Source: Chimonanthus salicifolius (taxonomy: Eukaryota; Streptophyta; Magnoliopsida; Laurales; Calycanthaceae). Taken from it: a DNA stretch of 64,000 bases. Shown here piece after piece: positions 47,101 through 55,989 of the stretch (its first letter is position 1; every line of letters starts with the position of its first letter). The DNA is taken from assembly GCA_013350335.1 (NCBI GenBank), contig CM023539.1, forward strand, positions 33,838,631 through 33,902,630. The letters are read 5' to 3'. The position numbers and the translations under genes were made by a program. The notes under the pieces were generated by a model that did not search any database, was not told the origin of the DNA, and saw only the letters and a list, made by a program, of their open reading frames with translations.

Positions 47101-50100
47101 GCATTTGTGCATTGCATGAATAACATACCCCAACTCAAGCAAAGATAAGGTAATTCCCAACAATTACATGAATCAAATACAAAACAAGAATACTAAATGT
47201 TCAATGTCATAATATTACATTTCCCAAAATAAACATTCGTACAAATTACATTGTCCTCAAAATCTCAACATGAATATAATTCAACTAAGCTATCCGAGCT
47301 TCCTTCTTGCATCCATCTCACTCCTATTCAGCCATCGCTTGGTCCGATCTCATTTACATTCCTTAAACCTGCATACACACCTAAAGGGGGGAAGTTATGG
47401 GCTTAGTCAACGGGCCCAGTAGGAATTCCAACTAAGAAATATGCACTAGGATGTGTCATACCAAAATAGCATAAATACTTATATTCTCATGATGAAAACA
47501 TTACATATCATATACATACAATGTATCTCAATCTTAAAACATTTCTCATAGTTAACATATACCACAGTATCAATTTTACGTACTCAAATCATATTTCTTT
47601 TCATGATGAAAATCTCATGTTCGAAATCACATTTGGTACTTTTCTCAAAACCACTTCTATATTATTATAGGAACCTATCTTTCAAATTATACGTTATACT
47701 TTTCTCAAAACATATCATTCTAGGAAAACTCACGCTTATTTCAAATCTTTCTCATGATTCAAATCTCATTTTCATCTTACGTCAAAACAAAAGACTTTTA
47801 TGAAATTCACCTTCATTTCATATTTCAAAATCTCAAACCCATGTTATGTCAAGACAAAGTACTTGTATGAAATTCTTATTCGAGTCGTCATTGAAATCTC
47901 ATTGTCAAATCATATCGATGCTCATCATGATGTATTATGTCATGGGTGCCATGAAGAATGCATGCCCCACAGTATACCATCAAGGGCTTGCCTGCCGATC
48001 AACTCAACCGGTCCCATCGGTGAAATATTTCTTCCATTTCAATATACGTACGACATCAAAGCCTGCCCGGGCTATTCAACACTTTGAATCGTCAAATGTC
48101 CAGACTATTGAGCACTTTGGGTCGTCAAACATATTTCCCATCCCATGCCAGGTGCATGAGATACATGAATGCAAGATGATGCCAATGATAGTATCATATG
48201 CTTTCAAATCAATTCAAAACATGAAAGCCTCTTTCCATGCCTTTTCATAATATATATTCGAAAACATCACATGTAGTTTGCATAATCTCGAAATACTTTC
48301 AATAACAAGATATCATGTATTTAAGACACCCCAAAGCTTCATAGTGAATGATCATCATTTTCATGTGAGGTAAAACAGCTCAAAAGTATCATTTTCGTAA
48401 CCAATTTATAGGAAAATAGACTATAATCAAAGCATTTCATTCACAACCAATGTGCTTCAACCATGTAGGAAAACCTACCTGATCTCAGTCAATCAGCGGA
48501 GGGAAATACTCCACGAACTAGCTCGGTCAATCCCGGGTTTATCCTCGACCCTTCATTCGTTATCCATGCATTCAAAACATCACATACATATTATTAGAAT
48601 TTCCTCCCATTAATTATTCTTAATTTCTAATCTTATCATTGTATTCTCAACACCTAATGTCTCATTGAGTTTCATAGGTCTCAGGTGAAGGTTGGTGTAG
48701 TCCAAGTGGTTCCACGAAGGATTTTGGTCCACATGAATTAACCTTGGAAAAATTGTCAAGATCTCTGGTCGACATATTGACCCAGGCGATACATCGCCCT
48801 TCAGGCACATCGATCCTGTCGATATGTCGAATTGCAATATACAGGTTTTGTTTAACGCATCATCTGGTTCTCTCGCTCGACACATCGATTAAATCAATAT
48901 GTCAACCTAGGTTTTGTCTGTTCTGGTCTGTATTTTCAGTTTATTCTCAGGTCGTATGTATCGATATGGTTGATACATTGATCAGGGGCTCTCAACACGT
49001 CTATGAAGTCGACATGTCAAATGGAATATTGCCCTTCATTTATTTTCAATTTCGTTACTCCCAGGTGGATACATCAACACAGTCGATGCATTGTCTTGGG
49101 GACCACTAGACACATCGACTAGGTCGATGTGCCCCTCTGGGTTTCCAGTTCATCTATTTTCTAAGTTCCATCACTCCTAGGCCGATGCATCTAAACTGTC
49201 GACGCATCGTCCTGGAGTCTAGTTATCTTTAAAGTCTTCTTAACATATCGTCCTCATCAATACAATGTTTTGGGATTACTCGACACATCAACACTGTTGA
49301 TGTGTCCTCCTGGGTCGAAGTCCTTTGCCCTAGTTCATTCTCTTCCATTTCTGATGCAAGACAACTAATAGGGTAACCCTAAATGCCTAAAGTGGTTCCC
49401 TAAAAATTAAAAGGGTATGAAAATAATGAACTCTAAGACTAATATGGGCTGAAATTAAAATCTAAATTAATATATGCAATCAATTAAGATAAATTTATAA
49501 CAATTAATTATGCAAGGGTCAAAACTAGAGGGGCCCATGAGAAATCTGAAAAAAAAGGTGAAACTGGGTTTGCTGATTGGTAAATAAAGAAAAGGACATG
49601 GGAGTATTAACGATGGTGGGAGTAGGGTCTTAAATAAGGTGAAGGGCTCACGAAAGCAAAGGGATGGATTAAGGTGCTCACGGAAACAAGGTGATGGGCT
49701 ACAGAGAGGGGCGGAACGTATAATGGCTGGGAAAGGAAAACGGCAAGGTTAAATGGGGTGTTATTGGATTTTGGCTACAGAGGAGGGGTCCAGGAAGGGT
49801 AAAGGCAAAGAGTGGAAGGCTAGGGATCGCAAGCAGCAAGGCGATGGCTAAAGAGAAGGCGGCAGCCAAGGGGTACGGGTCTTTGGGGTTGGGCGAAACT
49901 GGTTTTGGAGGGCTATGAGGAGTGGCGACAGCAGGGAAGGGTTAAAAGGGTTGGGCGAAACTGGTTTTGGAGGGCTATGAGGAGTGGTGACAGCAGGGAA
50001 GGGTTAAAAGGGTTGGTTGAAGATGAGACTGGGTTTGGAAAAAGGTTAAAACAACAGCAAGGGAAAATATGAAGAAGAAGAGAAGAAAAATAGAAGATTT

Positions 50101-53100
50101 ACTTGTACCTGGAAGAAGACGGCCTCACGCCGTGGCCTCACACCTTTGGAATCTCTCCAAATTCGCAATCGCAGCAGGTCTTGTCGAAACTCAAGACTTT
50201 ATTCATATCAATCGTGTCTTTTGCCTCATGGAGGCTACAACTTATATAAGCTTTCTCCTTACTAAAAATAAAATAAAACACTAATTACCAAATTACCCTA
50301 GCTAAACATAAAACACACGGAAATAAGAAAATAAGAAAGTGTAAGGTGCTGGAGATGCACCGTATCAATTTCCCTTAGCTTTACTTTCATTTCTATCATT
50401 CCCAGGCCGATACATCGTTACAAACGATGCATCGTCCTGGGTTTGTTAGATTAGTCCGATCTTCTATTGCATGTCTCCCATTTTTATCTATTTTTCTTCC
50501 AAATTGACATCTAAGCTACCTTTAAGCATTCTAACGCATTTCTTTTAATCTAAATCATCATAAACATCAACATACCTTGGTATATCTAGGGGATTTCTTG
50601 GTGAGGAGGCGATGGCCTCTGATTTGAGCTTCCTTCTTCTTCCATTGGTTTCCTTTCTCTTCTTTCTTTGTTTTCTCCTCTGCTCAACTAACGAATGTGG
50701 GGAAGCGGTGAGACTTTGATTTCTTCTTTTCTTTGAGGTAGGTGAAGGTAGGGATGAGAGGAGGGGGTATACCGCCGAAAATGGAGGGGAAAAGGAGAAA
50801 CCTCTCTCCTTTCTCTCTCTTTTTTCTTCCTCTCTTCTTTTCTCTCTTTTCTATTTTCTCTCTTTTCCCTCCTTTCTTGGTTGCCCTAGACTAAAAAATG
50901 AGTGGGGGTTGGTGGAGGTGGCGTATGAGGACAGCCATGCATTTAAATGAATGAAAAGGGGATAGGTGGGTGTGTTTGACTTAAGACATTGAGTATGCTC
51001 GATACATTGGTGTGGTCGACAGATCGAGTGATGACGCTATCTGACCATCGACTTCGTCGATGCGTCGATCTGACGGCTTCGGTACTTAATTCTCACTTTG
51101 GTTTACCGACACATCGACTCTGTCAATGTATCTATCTGGGGATCTCTTGCTTTGGTTGCCATAAGTCAAAGGGTAGGTGGGGGTGGCATGTGGGTTGCCT
51201 CATGCATTCAATGCGTGAGGTGACACATGCAGGTGGGGTTGAGTGTGTCAAGCTACACATTGCCATTATCGACATCTCGAGGGTTCTTTGACATATCGAC
51301 CCCATCGATATGTCGGATTCAAATGTTCTGGGTTCTATTCATAAGGCACTGTATTTTTTTCCATTGCTCTCAGGTCGTATGTATTGATCCTGTCGATACA
51401 TCGGCTTGGGTTCGTCGACACATCGACCGGGAAATTTTCTATTATTCTTCATTTCACCTGATACTCCTTACTATTTATCATTCATCTCCAATCTTGAGTT
51501 CAAAACTCCACATTTCATTCAGGATTACTCAGAGATAATTGTACCGAATTACTGAGTCGAAATTCTGGGTCCTTACAATCGACACCATCTTACTTGCATA
51601 TAGACATGATTTATGAATTCATTAAGATTTTGTGGATATGTTTTTGGCGCATGACTTGTTGTATTTGGGCCATAGTATCATGTGGACCCAAGGATTGAAA
51701 GTTTGTGATGTTACAAAGTCAAAGCAGCTGAGTAACTAAAGAAAATGTTTAAATTACCTAGGTTGACAATCATATAGTTACTCAAATTTGAACTCATATA
51801 TATGAGGGAGAGAGAGAATCACAATCGATCACAAATTCAGAGATATTTTGAGATGGTTTGGAAATGTAAGTAGAAGAATCCCTGTATGCATAGTTGAGAA
51901 GTTACAAGAGTGGGTATAGGGAAGAGTAGATAGGGAATGGATAAAAAAAGACATGATATATAGTATTGTTACTGATTGAATGGTTTATGATAGGGTCAAA
52001 TAGAGTAGTAAAACTAACTCAGAGGGGGTTGGCCTGAAGATCAAGAAGTTCTCCTCATGAAGGGAGGTCTTGAGTTTGATTTACACTCAAACCCCTCTGG
52101 GCCACTCTCTATGGGGTTACTTCTCATCACTTGAACTCGGTATGTGTATGCACAAAGGTGTGCACATGTTTCGAATGATTAGCCGGGTAAAGTTCCCTAC
52201 GGGTGAGACGTCTGGAAACCTTCGTCATAAAAAAATAGAGAAGTAAAACTTGAAAAGCCGATCCCAGATAGATGGGATTATGGCAATGATGACGATGGTG
52301 TTGAGAGAAGGAGGGAGGGAGAATTAGATTTTAGAGGGCTTCTAGCCTATCTTTCTTTACCCATTGCATTGTTAATAAATAGTTTGGCTCTTTTCTTTGG
52401 TGTCTGGTCTGTTTATCTTGGTTCAAAATATTGGTATTAGTCATTGTATTTGTCCTACTGATAGGCAATATGACTTGGGCAATAATTTCAACTATTGGTC
52501 AAATTAGTCTTGACTGGTATGAAATTTGAAAACCCCATAGAATATTCTTAAAAAATCCATCACTATATGGTCGTGAGGTATATTTTCCATCACTATATGA
52601 TCTAAACCGTACTATGTGTTGATAGATTTGATGATTTTGAAATCCACTCACTCTAATATCTAATTTGGTTCAAGATATGCAAGTGGAAATCACTAAACAA
52701 TATTTGATTAACTATAATTTCATTTCTAAGTAATGCTAATAACTAAAATTAATGAGTTGGAAGGCAAAAAAAACTAATTTTTAAGCTAAGAAGTTTTTTT
52801 TTTTTTTTTTGAATGGTTAATATATTAGAGAAAGAAAGACACCAGAGGTGTAAGAACAGAAAGCAAAACAAGAAAAAAGAAAAGACAATACAACCCGGAA
52901 GCTCAAATAAGTCAAAAAGAAAGTTGTGACCAAAGCAGGAACAAAGCTAAGCTAAGTGGACATTTTCTACTTAAGCAAAAGCAAAGAAGTTGGTATAAGC
53001 AAAAGAAAAATGAACCATACATCTAACAATCCAAGCTGAAGATAGAAAAATTGATTTTTTATTTTCTATAAAACTAATAATAGTTATAAGAAACATACTT

Positions 53101-54922
53101 ACTATTGAAAAGAATTTAAATTTTTTTTTATAAAAATGGTATAGATATATATCATTTGTGCTTGGTGCTACACAACTAGGTTTAAAACTAACTTTTAATG
53201 TAAATTTATTTTAAAAAATTATTATAATAATTTGTAGTGCTGGAAATCTGACACTAAATAGAAAAAGATAAAAATATAGAAAATGGCATAGAACCATGCC
53301 ATTAGTACTTGCACGTTACACATGAGGTTTAAAATATCAAAATTTGGTATTTTATTTTAGGTTTTCTAAAACTATTACTCCTTATGTCCCAATTTAGTTG
53401 TCTTATATGGACTTTAGAATTGTCCCAAAATAGTTGTCCCATTTACCATAAAATGTGTTGAAAATGGATGAGATCACTTGGAGTGCTAACCTTATATAAA
53501 GAGTTCTTTAAAAAATACAAATTTTCAAATGAGACAACTAAAATGGGATAGAGGGAGTATTATTTTTGAAAATATATTAAATATAAAAAGTAATTAAAAA
53601 ATAGTCCATTTTTGCAGGCACGTACTTGTATGTAGTAGATCAATATTTAGAATACCAAAATTTAAAGTACTTTATTGAATTTTTTCTAAAAATATTATTG
53701 TAATTAAAAATGCTAAAATCAAAAAATGAAGAGCAAAAAATAAAAAAAGGTTCTGCCTGATATAAGAAAAAAGAATTTTTGGTGTTTAAATCTAGATGAA
53801 ACTTGGACATGAGGATCATTTAATTTTGTTTCATTAAAAAAATAAAAAAAAAGGAAAAATTGAAAAAGACACAATATATGTAAGAAATCAATGATTCGAT
53901 CCCAAACGTTGTGTTTTTGGATGTTTCCCCTTTATTACTAAACATAATAATTAAAAACTTACCTTGAAAGATTGACTTTTGAGTAGGGCTGCAATTCGGG
54001 TCGGGTTCCTTAAAACCCAACTTAACCCGAGTTGATATATATGGAATCTGACCCGACCCGACGTAAATTCTCAATCGAACTTCATAACTCGACCTGACCC
54101 GAATTCTAACCCGAATTTTGACCCAACCCGCATTCTGAACCTATTTTAGCATAATTTTAGCCGGGTTAGATCGGGTTGGGTCGGGTCTGGTCGGGTTAAC
54201 TTGTAAAATCCTCAACCCGACCCGAATTTAATGCGGATTTTTATCTTCTCAACCCGCCCCGACCCGCTGACCCGAAATTCTCTTCCCAACCGGCATGATT
54301 TCTCGGGTCGGGTTATGCGGGTTGGGCCAAAACCCGACCCGAGTTGCAGCCCTACTTTTGAAGCTAGACATTGGTGCTGTCTTCAATTTGTTGAAATTTC
54401 TTTTTGTTTTTAATTTTTGCTTTAAATCTGTAAAATCTTCAACTTTCTGCTGTCTCCAAAGTAAAAGGAAGAGGAAAAAAGGTGGGAAAGTAAAATAATT
54501 GAAAAGAGAAGGTTATTGTCGCTGCTGGGAAAATGGTTTTGCAAGAAATTTGGTTGATATATCAGCTGATAGTTTTCCCCGTGGCGTAACCCAACGCTTA
54601 TTCTTTGAGGGTACGGGACGTCACTTGAAAAGGAGGTTTAGTAGGGTTGTGCTCGAGGTTCTCCTTCCATCATAAAAAAAAATATCAGCTGATATTTTCA
54701 AATTAGCAGCCAATATTTTAATTTGTAATATATTGGCTGATATATCAAAGGTATTTTGATTTTATTGCGATATTTTGTCGTATCCAGTTCTTTCATGGAA
54801 CCAGGTGTTTTGTTCTATATGCTTTTGTTTCTTACAGTTTCATTGTTGTCCAGTTATTTGACGGGAAGGATGGGAGGGCAAAATATCCAAGCCGATGGGT
54901 GATTCTTCCTCCATTCCTCTAA
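32039..54922 (+). CDS. CER10: Very-long-chain enoyl-CoA reductase (ECR/CER10/TSC13), split gene with internal duplication and frameshift
   Basis: The ER-membrane enzyme reduces trans-2-enoyl-CoA with NADPH, the last step of each very-long-chain fatty acid elongation cycle, and so feeds wax, sphingolipid and seed oil synthesis. Exons 32039-32107, 45012-45051, 45466-46219 and 54854-54922 sum to 932 bases, one short of 311 codons; the Arabidopsis enzyme has 310 residues. The protein starts [11 protein letters not shown] (ubiquitin-like N-terminus). It carries [18 protein letters not shown] with Lys144-Arg145, reported as essential in Arabidopsis, and ends [10 protein letters not shown]. Defects are a 1-bp deletion near 46040, giving TAG at 46071, and a 6.8 kb tandem duplication that adds extra copies of exon 2 and part of exon 3. 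Either the locus is failing or the base is an assembly error. The family call is very secure. Confidence 0.93.
32219..33092. mobile_element. Solo LTR in CER10 intron 1, unit A only, TSD ACTTT
   Basis: The ends are TGTTAGCGCTTAC and ATATCCAACA, with ACTTT at 32214-32218 and 33093-33097. Unit B has an uninterrupted site (CCCACTTACTGTTTCATCG at about 38940). An ACGTGGTTCGGC block lies at 32290, also seen in other LTRs here. No coding region. Length 874 bases. Confidence 0.88.
33098..35974. other. CER10 intron 1, unit A, non-coding
   Basis: No gene is present. It contains facing or repeated phrases such as TTATTAAATGGGTTGAC (33982) and ACCCATTTATAAG (34771, 34835), suggesting an old non-autonomous DNA element, and a CA-rich microsatellite. 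The same sequence recurs in unit B at about 39000-41792. Confidence 0.6.
34330..34422. repeat. CA-rich microsatellite, unit A
   Basis: Degenerate (CA)n with ACACATACACACA and GGGCACACACACGC phrases; the twin lies at 40149-40241. Open frames here on the minus strand are repeat artefacts. Confidence 0.85.
35975..36103. mobile_element. Truncated LTR in unit A
   Basis: It starts TGTTGGGATTTAATCCCC as the unit B solo LTR (41793) does, and continues through TTTACGTGGTTCGGC. It breaks off after AACACTCAAGAA where about 1.0 kb present in unit B is missing. Confidence 0.8.
36180..36530 (-). mobile_element. 5'-truncated LINE tail, unit A
   Basis: On the minus strand a frame reads [20 protein letters not shown], then [10 protein letters not shown], matching the R-x-x-N-x-x-A-D-x-L-A-K end of the RNase H domain in plant LINEs. 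A short 3' region and an A-rich tail follow (seen as T-rich at 36184-36192). The twin lies at 43013 in unit B. Confidence 0.65.
36531..38168. other. CER10 intron 1, unit A, 3' part, no gene
   Basis: No coding or repeat structure was recognised beyond similarity to 43366-45011 in unit B. Confidence 0.6.
38169..38208 (+). pseudogene. CER10: CER10 exon 2, copy A
   Basis: Between TTCTGCAG and GTAAGTATT, 40 bases encode [13 protein letters not shown] plus one base. It is identical to exon 2 copy B at 45012. Borders are intact, so it could still be spliced in, but it leads into the broken exon 3 copy A. Confidence 0.88.
38362..38581 (+). mobile_element. tRNA-derived SINE in CER10 intron 2, unit A
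   Basis: The head GGGGTTGGCCTGACGGTCAAG resembles a pol III A box (TGGCCTGACGG), and GGTCTTGAGTTCGATTC a B box. It ends in a poly(A) run. GGTTACAAATA (38351-38361) and GGTTACAGATA (38585-38595) form an 11-bp TSD with one mismatch. It sits about 40 bases before the exon 3 acceptor. Confidence 0.85.
38623..38843 (+). pseudogene. CER10: CER10 exon 3, copy A, truncated and frameshifted
   Basis: After the acceptor AACAG it encodes [18 protein letters not shown] and onwards to FFWEYL. A missing G (TTGGTCC instead of TTGGGTCC near 38815) gives VLC and a TAG at 38826. At 38841 the sequence jumps from exon 3 to the intron 1 donor (TCG|GTATGT), so this partial exon ends in a usable donor. Confidence 0.9.
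40149..40241. repeat. CA-rich microsatellite, unit B
   Basis: Copy of the unit A tract at 34330, with the same interruptions. It arose with the segmental duplication. Confidence 0.85.
41793..42187. mobile_element. Solo LTR in unit B
   Basis: Ends are TGTTGGGATTTAATCC and AAACTCCTAACA. The flanks CATGT and CGTGT differ at one base, consistent with an aged 5-bp TSD. It carries ACGTGGTTCGGC, the signature shared with the LTRs at 32219 and 59008. It predates the duplication because its left part is also in unit A. Confidence 0.75.
42188..42940. other. Segment present only in unit B, with a long G run
   Basis: There is no gene. A run of 13 G at 42539-42551 followed by GGGGG and GGGG within 14 bases could form a G-quadruplex. 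The counterpart in unit A is deleted. Confidence 0.6.
43013..43365 (-). mobile_element. 5'-truncated LINE tail, unit B
   Basis: Counterpart of the unit A fragment at 36180, with the same RNase H-like residues on the minus strand and a T run at 43011-43023. The insertion therefore predates the duplication. Confidence 0.65.
45012..45051 (+). CDS. CER10: CER10 exon 2, copy B
   Basis: Same 40 bases and the same GT-AG borders as copy A. Joined to exon 1 it restores K-A-S-A-T-V-R-D, in phase with exon 3 copy B. Confidence 0.93.
45205..45423 (+). mobile_element. tRNA-derived SINE in CER10 intron 2, unit B
   Basis: Duplicate of the unit A SINE, with the same TSDs (45194-45204 and 45428-45438). It was present before the segmental duplication. 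Confidence 0.85.
45466..46219 (+). CDS. CER10: CER10 exon 3, copy B (full length, one frameshift)
   Basis: It encodes residues 37-288, including the Lys144-Arg145 pair, [36 protein letters not shown] and [18 protein letters not shown], all highly conserved in the steroid-reductase fold of ECR. The frame shifts at 46040/46041, where GGAGGAATC lacks one base compared with the conserved G-G-Y-Q-I-P. The original frame ends at TAG 46071 and the correct one continues to the donor AAG|GTAGAT at 46219. Confidence 0.93.
46265..46624. mobile_element. Non-autonomous TIR element in CER10 intron 4
   Basis: Roughly 50-base inverted ends face each other: TGATCACCTGCAC through TGAGCACCTAGATATA on the left and, on the minus strand, TGATCACCTGGAC through TGAGCACCTAGGTATA on the right. 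A second inverted pair, CTTGATTGAATCAATT and GATTGATTCAATCAAG, lies inside. No TSD was fixed, so the superfamily is open. Confidence 0.7.
46655..46850 (-). mobile_element. tRNA-derived SINE, minus orientation
   Basis: On the minus strand it starts GGAGTTGGAGTGATGGCTAG (A-box-like), has GAATTCAATTCTCACTCC where a B box would be, and ends in an A run (T run 46655-46672). Its 3' half resembles the other SINEs of the window. Confidence 0.7.
48770..51430. repeat. Array of ~16 short hairpins (ACATCGA-loop-TCGATGT type)
   Basis: Imperfect palindromes with 7-10-base arms recur every 45-90 bases in two blocks (48770-49310 and 50410-51430) separated by the nested LTR. The clearest are CACATCGACTAGGTCGATGTG (split as CACATCGAC, loop TAG, GTCGATGTG) at 49111-49131, CACATCAACACTGTTGATGTG around 49285, and ACATATCGACCCCATCGATATG around 51292. 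Confidence 0.8.
49352..50367. mobile_element. Solo LTR nested in the 46904 solo LTR, TSD ATTTC
   Basis: The ends are TGATGCAAGACAAC and GCACCGTATCA, with perfect ATTTC at 49347-49351 and 50368-50372. Across the insertion the outer sequence is continuous with the hairpin array. Inside, a ~64-base unit with GGCGAAACTGGTTTTGGAGG is tandemly repeated (about 49893-50012). Confidence 0.85.
52016..52235 (+). mobile_element. tRNA-derived SINE in CER10 intron 4
   Basis: Same family as the copies in intron 2: GGGGGTTGGCCTGAAGATCA head, GGTCTTGAGTTTGATTT B-box region and A-rich tail. The TSDs TAGAGTAGTAAAACT (52001-52015) and TAGAGAAGTAAAACT (52236-52250) differ at one base. Confidence 0.88.
52251..52795. 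other. CER10 intron 4, no recognisable feature
   Basis: Ordinary AT-rich intron sequence with no coding or repeat signal. Confidence 0.5.
52796..52990 (-). mobile_element. LINE 3'-tail candidate
   Basis: A T run at 52796-52810 followed by GAATGGTTAATATATTAGAG resembles the tail structure at 36184, 43013 and 60549. Only the 3' end is present and no protein remains. Confidence 0.4.
53378..53557. mobile_element. Stowaway-like MITE, copy 1
   Basis: CTCCTTATGTCCCAATTTAG at the left faces CTAAAATGGGATAGAGGGAG at the right, between TA dinucleotides. It has the form of Tc1/mariner-derived Stowaway elements. It is closely related to 59751-59940. Confidence 0.88.
53984..54354. mobile_element. hAT MITE rich in GGGTCGGGTT, copy 1
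   Basis: Ends TAGGGCTGCAATTCGGGTCG and its reverse complement (CGACCCGAGTTGCAGCCCTA with small changes). The 8-bp flanks CTTTTGAG and CTTTTGAA differ at one base. The interior is an array of ACCCGACC phrases in both orientations. It is non-coding. Confidence 0.88.
54363..54853. other. CER10 intron 4, 3' end, with a hAT-related fragment
   Basis: ATATCAGCTGATA phrases at 54557 and 54681 and TATATTGGCTGATATATC near 54729 look like decayed ends of the ATCGGCCGAT hAT family. The final acceptor TTGTCCAG follows at 54846-54853. Confidence 0.5.
54854..54922 (+). CDS. CER10: CER10 exon 4 (C-terminus)
   Basis: After the acceptor TTGTCCAG, 69 bases encode [20 protein letters not shown], then FL and TAA. 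This is the conserved ECR C-terminus and joins in phase 0 to exon 3 copy B (VKK|LFDG). It lies 8.6 kb from exon 3 because the intron has filled with transposons. Confidence 0.95.
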   Translation, partial: LFDGKDGRAKYPSRWVILPPFL

Positions 54923-55287
54923 GTCCTATCATCATAGGGTTGGGTCTCAATGCTCTCTCATTGCTGATTTCTCAGCCTCAGAGATATAAGTTGATCTTTC
55001 ATAAATGGTGCAAGTTTTTCCATACTACTTGTTGGAATTTAATGCTTCCATGTATCAATTCTATGATAACATAATCTAAGATCCTGAAATTTGAATTCAT
55101 GTTTTTTTTAGCCTGTTTTCATTTTACTACATTTGATCACATCTCTTGGTCTGTGCTTGGTTTGTTGTGCAAATGTTAGGAGTGTTTGATTTTCTTAACT
55201 TGTTAATTGCTGAATAGTTCAGGATTTCCATTTTATTCCTATTATCTCAATATGTCCATCCTGTAGTCTGATCCCTTGCTCACTATT
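54923..55287 (+). other. CER10 3' flank / probable 3' UTR
   Basis: Non-coding sequence after the TAA. No clear polyadenylation signal could be singled out. Confidence 0.5.
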
Positions 55288-55986
55288 TGATGTAGCCCAA
55301 GGTAGAAATCCAATTGAACTACCTAGGAATCACATAGGCAATATGGAGATGTATCCGGTGTCAGCCAGAGGTGCTCCCACCAAGAGGAATGCTACACACA
55401 CTCAAGGATTCTAGTACGTGCAATTGAAAGAAATAAATAAATTTCAAACCACGATTGCTATTTAATGAACTTAGCAATCCAATTGAATTAAGTAAAAGAG
55501 AGAATGCAAAACTTTATTAAATTCAATCAACACTAAAATAATACAAGCTTCAAAGTGGTAACTACCCACAAAGTAAAAGAATAACTTGGCATCCCACTCC
55601 TTGGAGTCCACGCCCACACCTGGGACTTGACTCCACCTAAGCCTCTGCTAGGGAATTTGACCACACTTGGATGGATGCCTTTGGTGGCTGCCCAAGGCCT
55701 CCTTATATAGGATTTCAAGTATGTGGAAAATAACCCTAATTGGCTTTAGAACTAACATAGGTTTACATGTGATCAACCAATGAGATACAAGCATTCAAAA
55801 ATCAGCTAATCATGGCTCTCCAATGACTTGGTCGACCATAGAGTTGTACAAGCCTTCAAACTCCTAATCCTTGTTGGCCTTGGTGAGTTGACACGCCATT
55901 GTTGGACAAGCCTTCAACCCCTCAGAAACCATTCTAAGCGAGGGAGCTAGTTCCAGGTTCACTCTCGAGAGAAGGGGAGCATCAAC
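55288..55986 (-). mobile_element. Solo LTR candidate downstream of CER10
   Basis: The ends TGATGTAGCCC and GGGGAGCATCA are inverted at their tips. A minus-strand TATATAAGGAGG box (about 55700-55711) sits as an LTR promoter would. No TSD was found and there is no coding region, so confidence is limited. Confidence 0.45.
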
Positions 55987-55989
55987 AGA

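Larger units (their letters stand above)
46904..51577 (-). mobile_element. Solo LTR (TGTAAC family) in CER10 intron 4, with nested insertion
   Basis: The ends are TGTAACGCCCCTCC and GGGTCCTTACA, flanked by ATGGA and ATCGA (one mismatch). The 3' part in minus orientation matches the solo LTR at 13383, including GTAGGTTTTCCTACATG. A 1016-bp LTR is inserted at 49352, so the element itself is about 3.66 kb. It holds a long array of short hairpins. There is no protein. Confidence 0.8.

Noticed and set aside
50069..50284. 71-residue frame [20 protein letters not shown]
   Set aside because: It lies inside the nested solo LTR (TSD ATTTC). No match to a known protein; probably LTR leader sequence.
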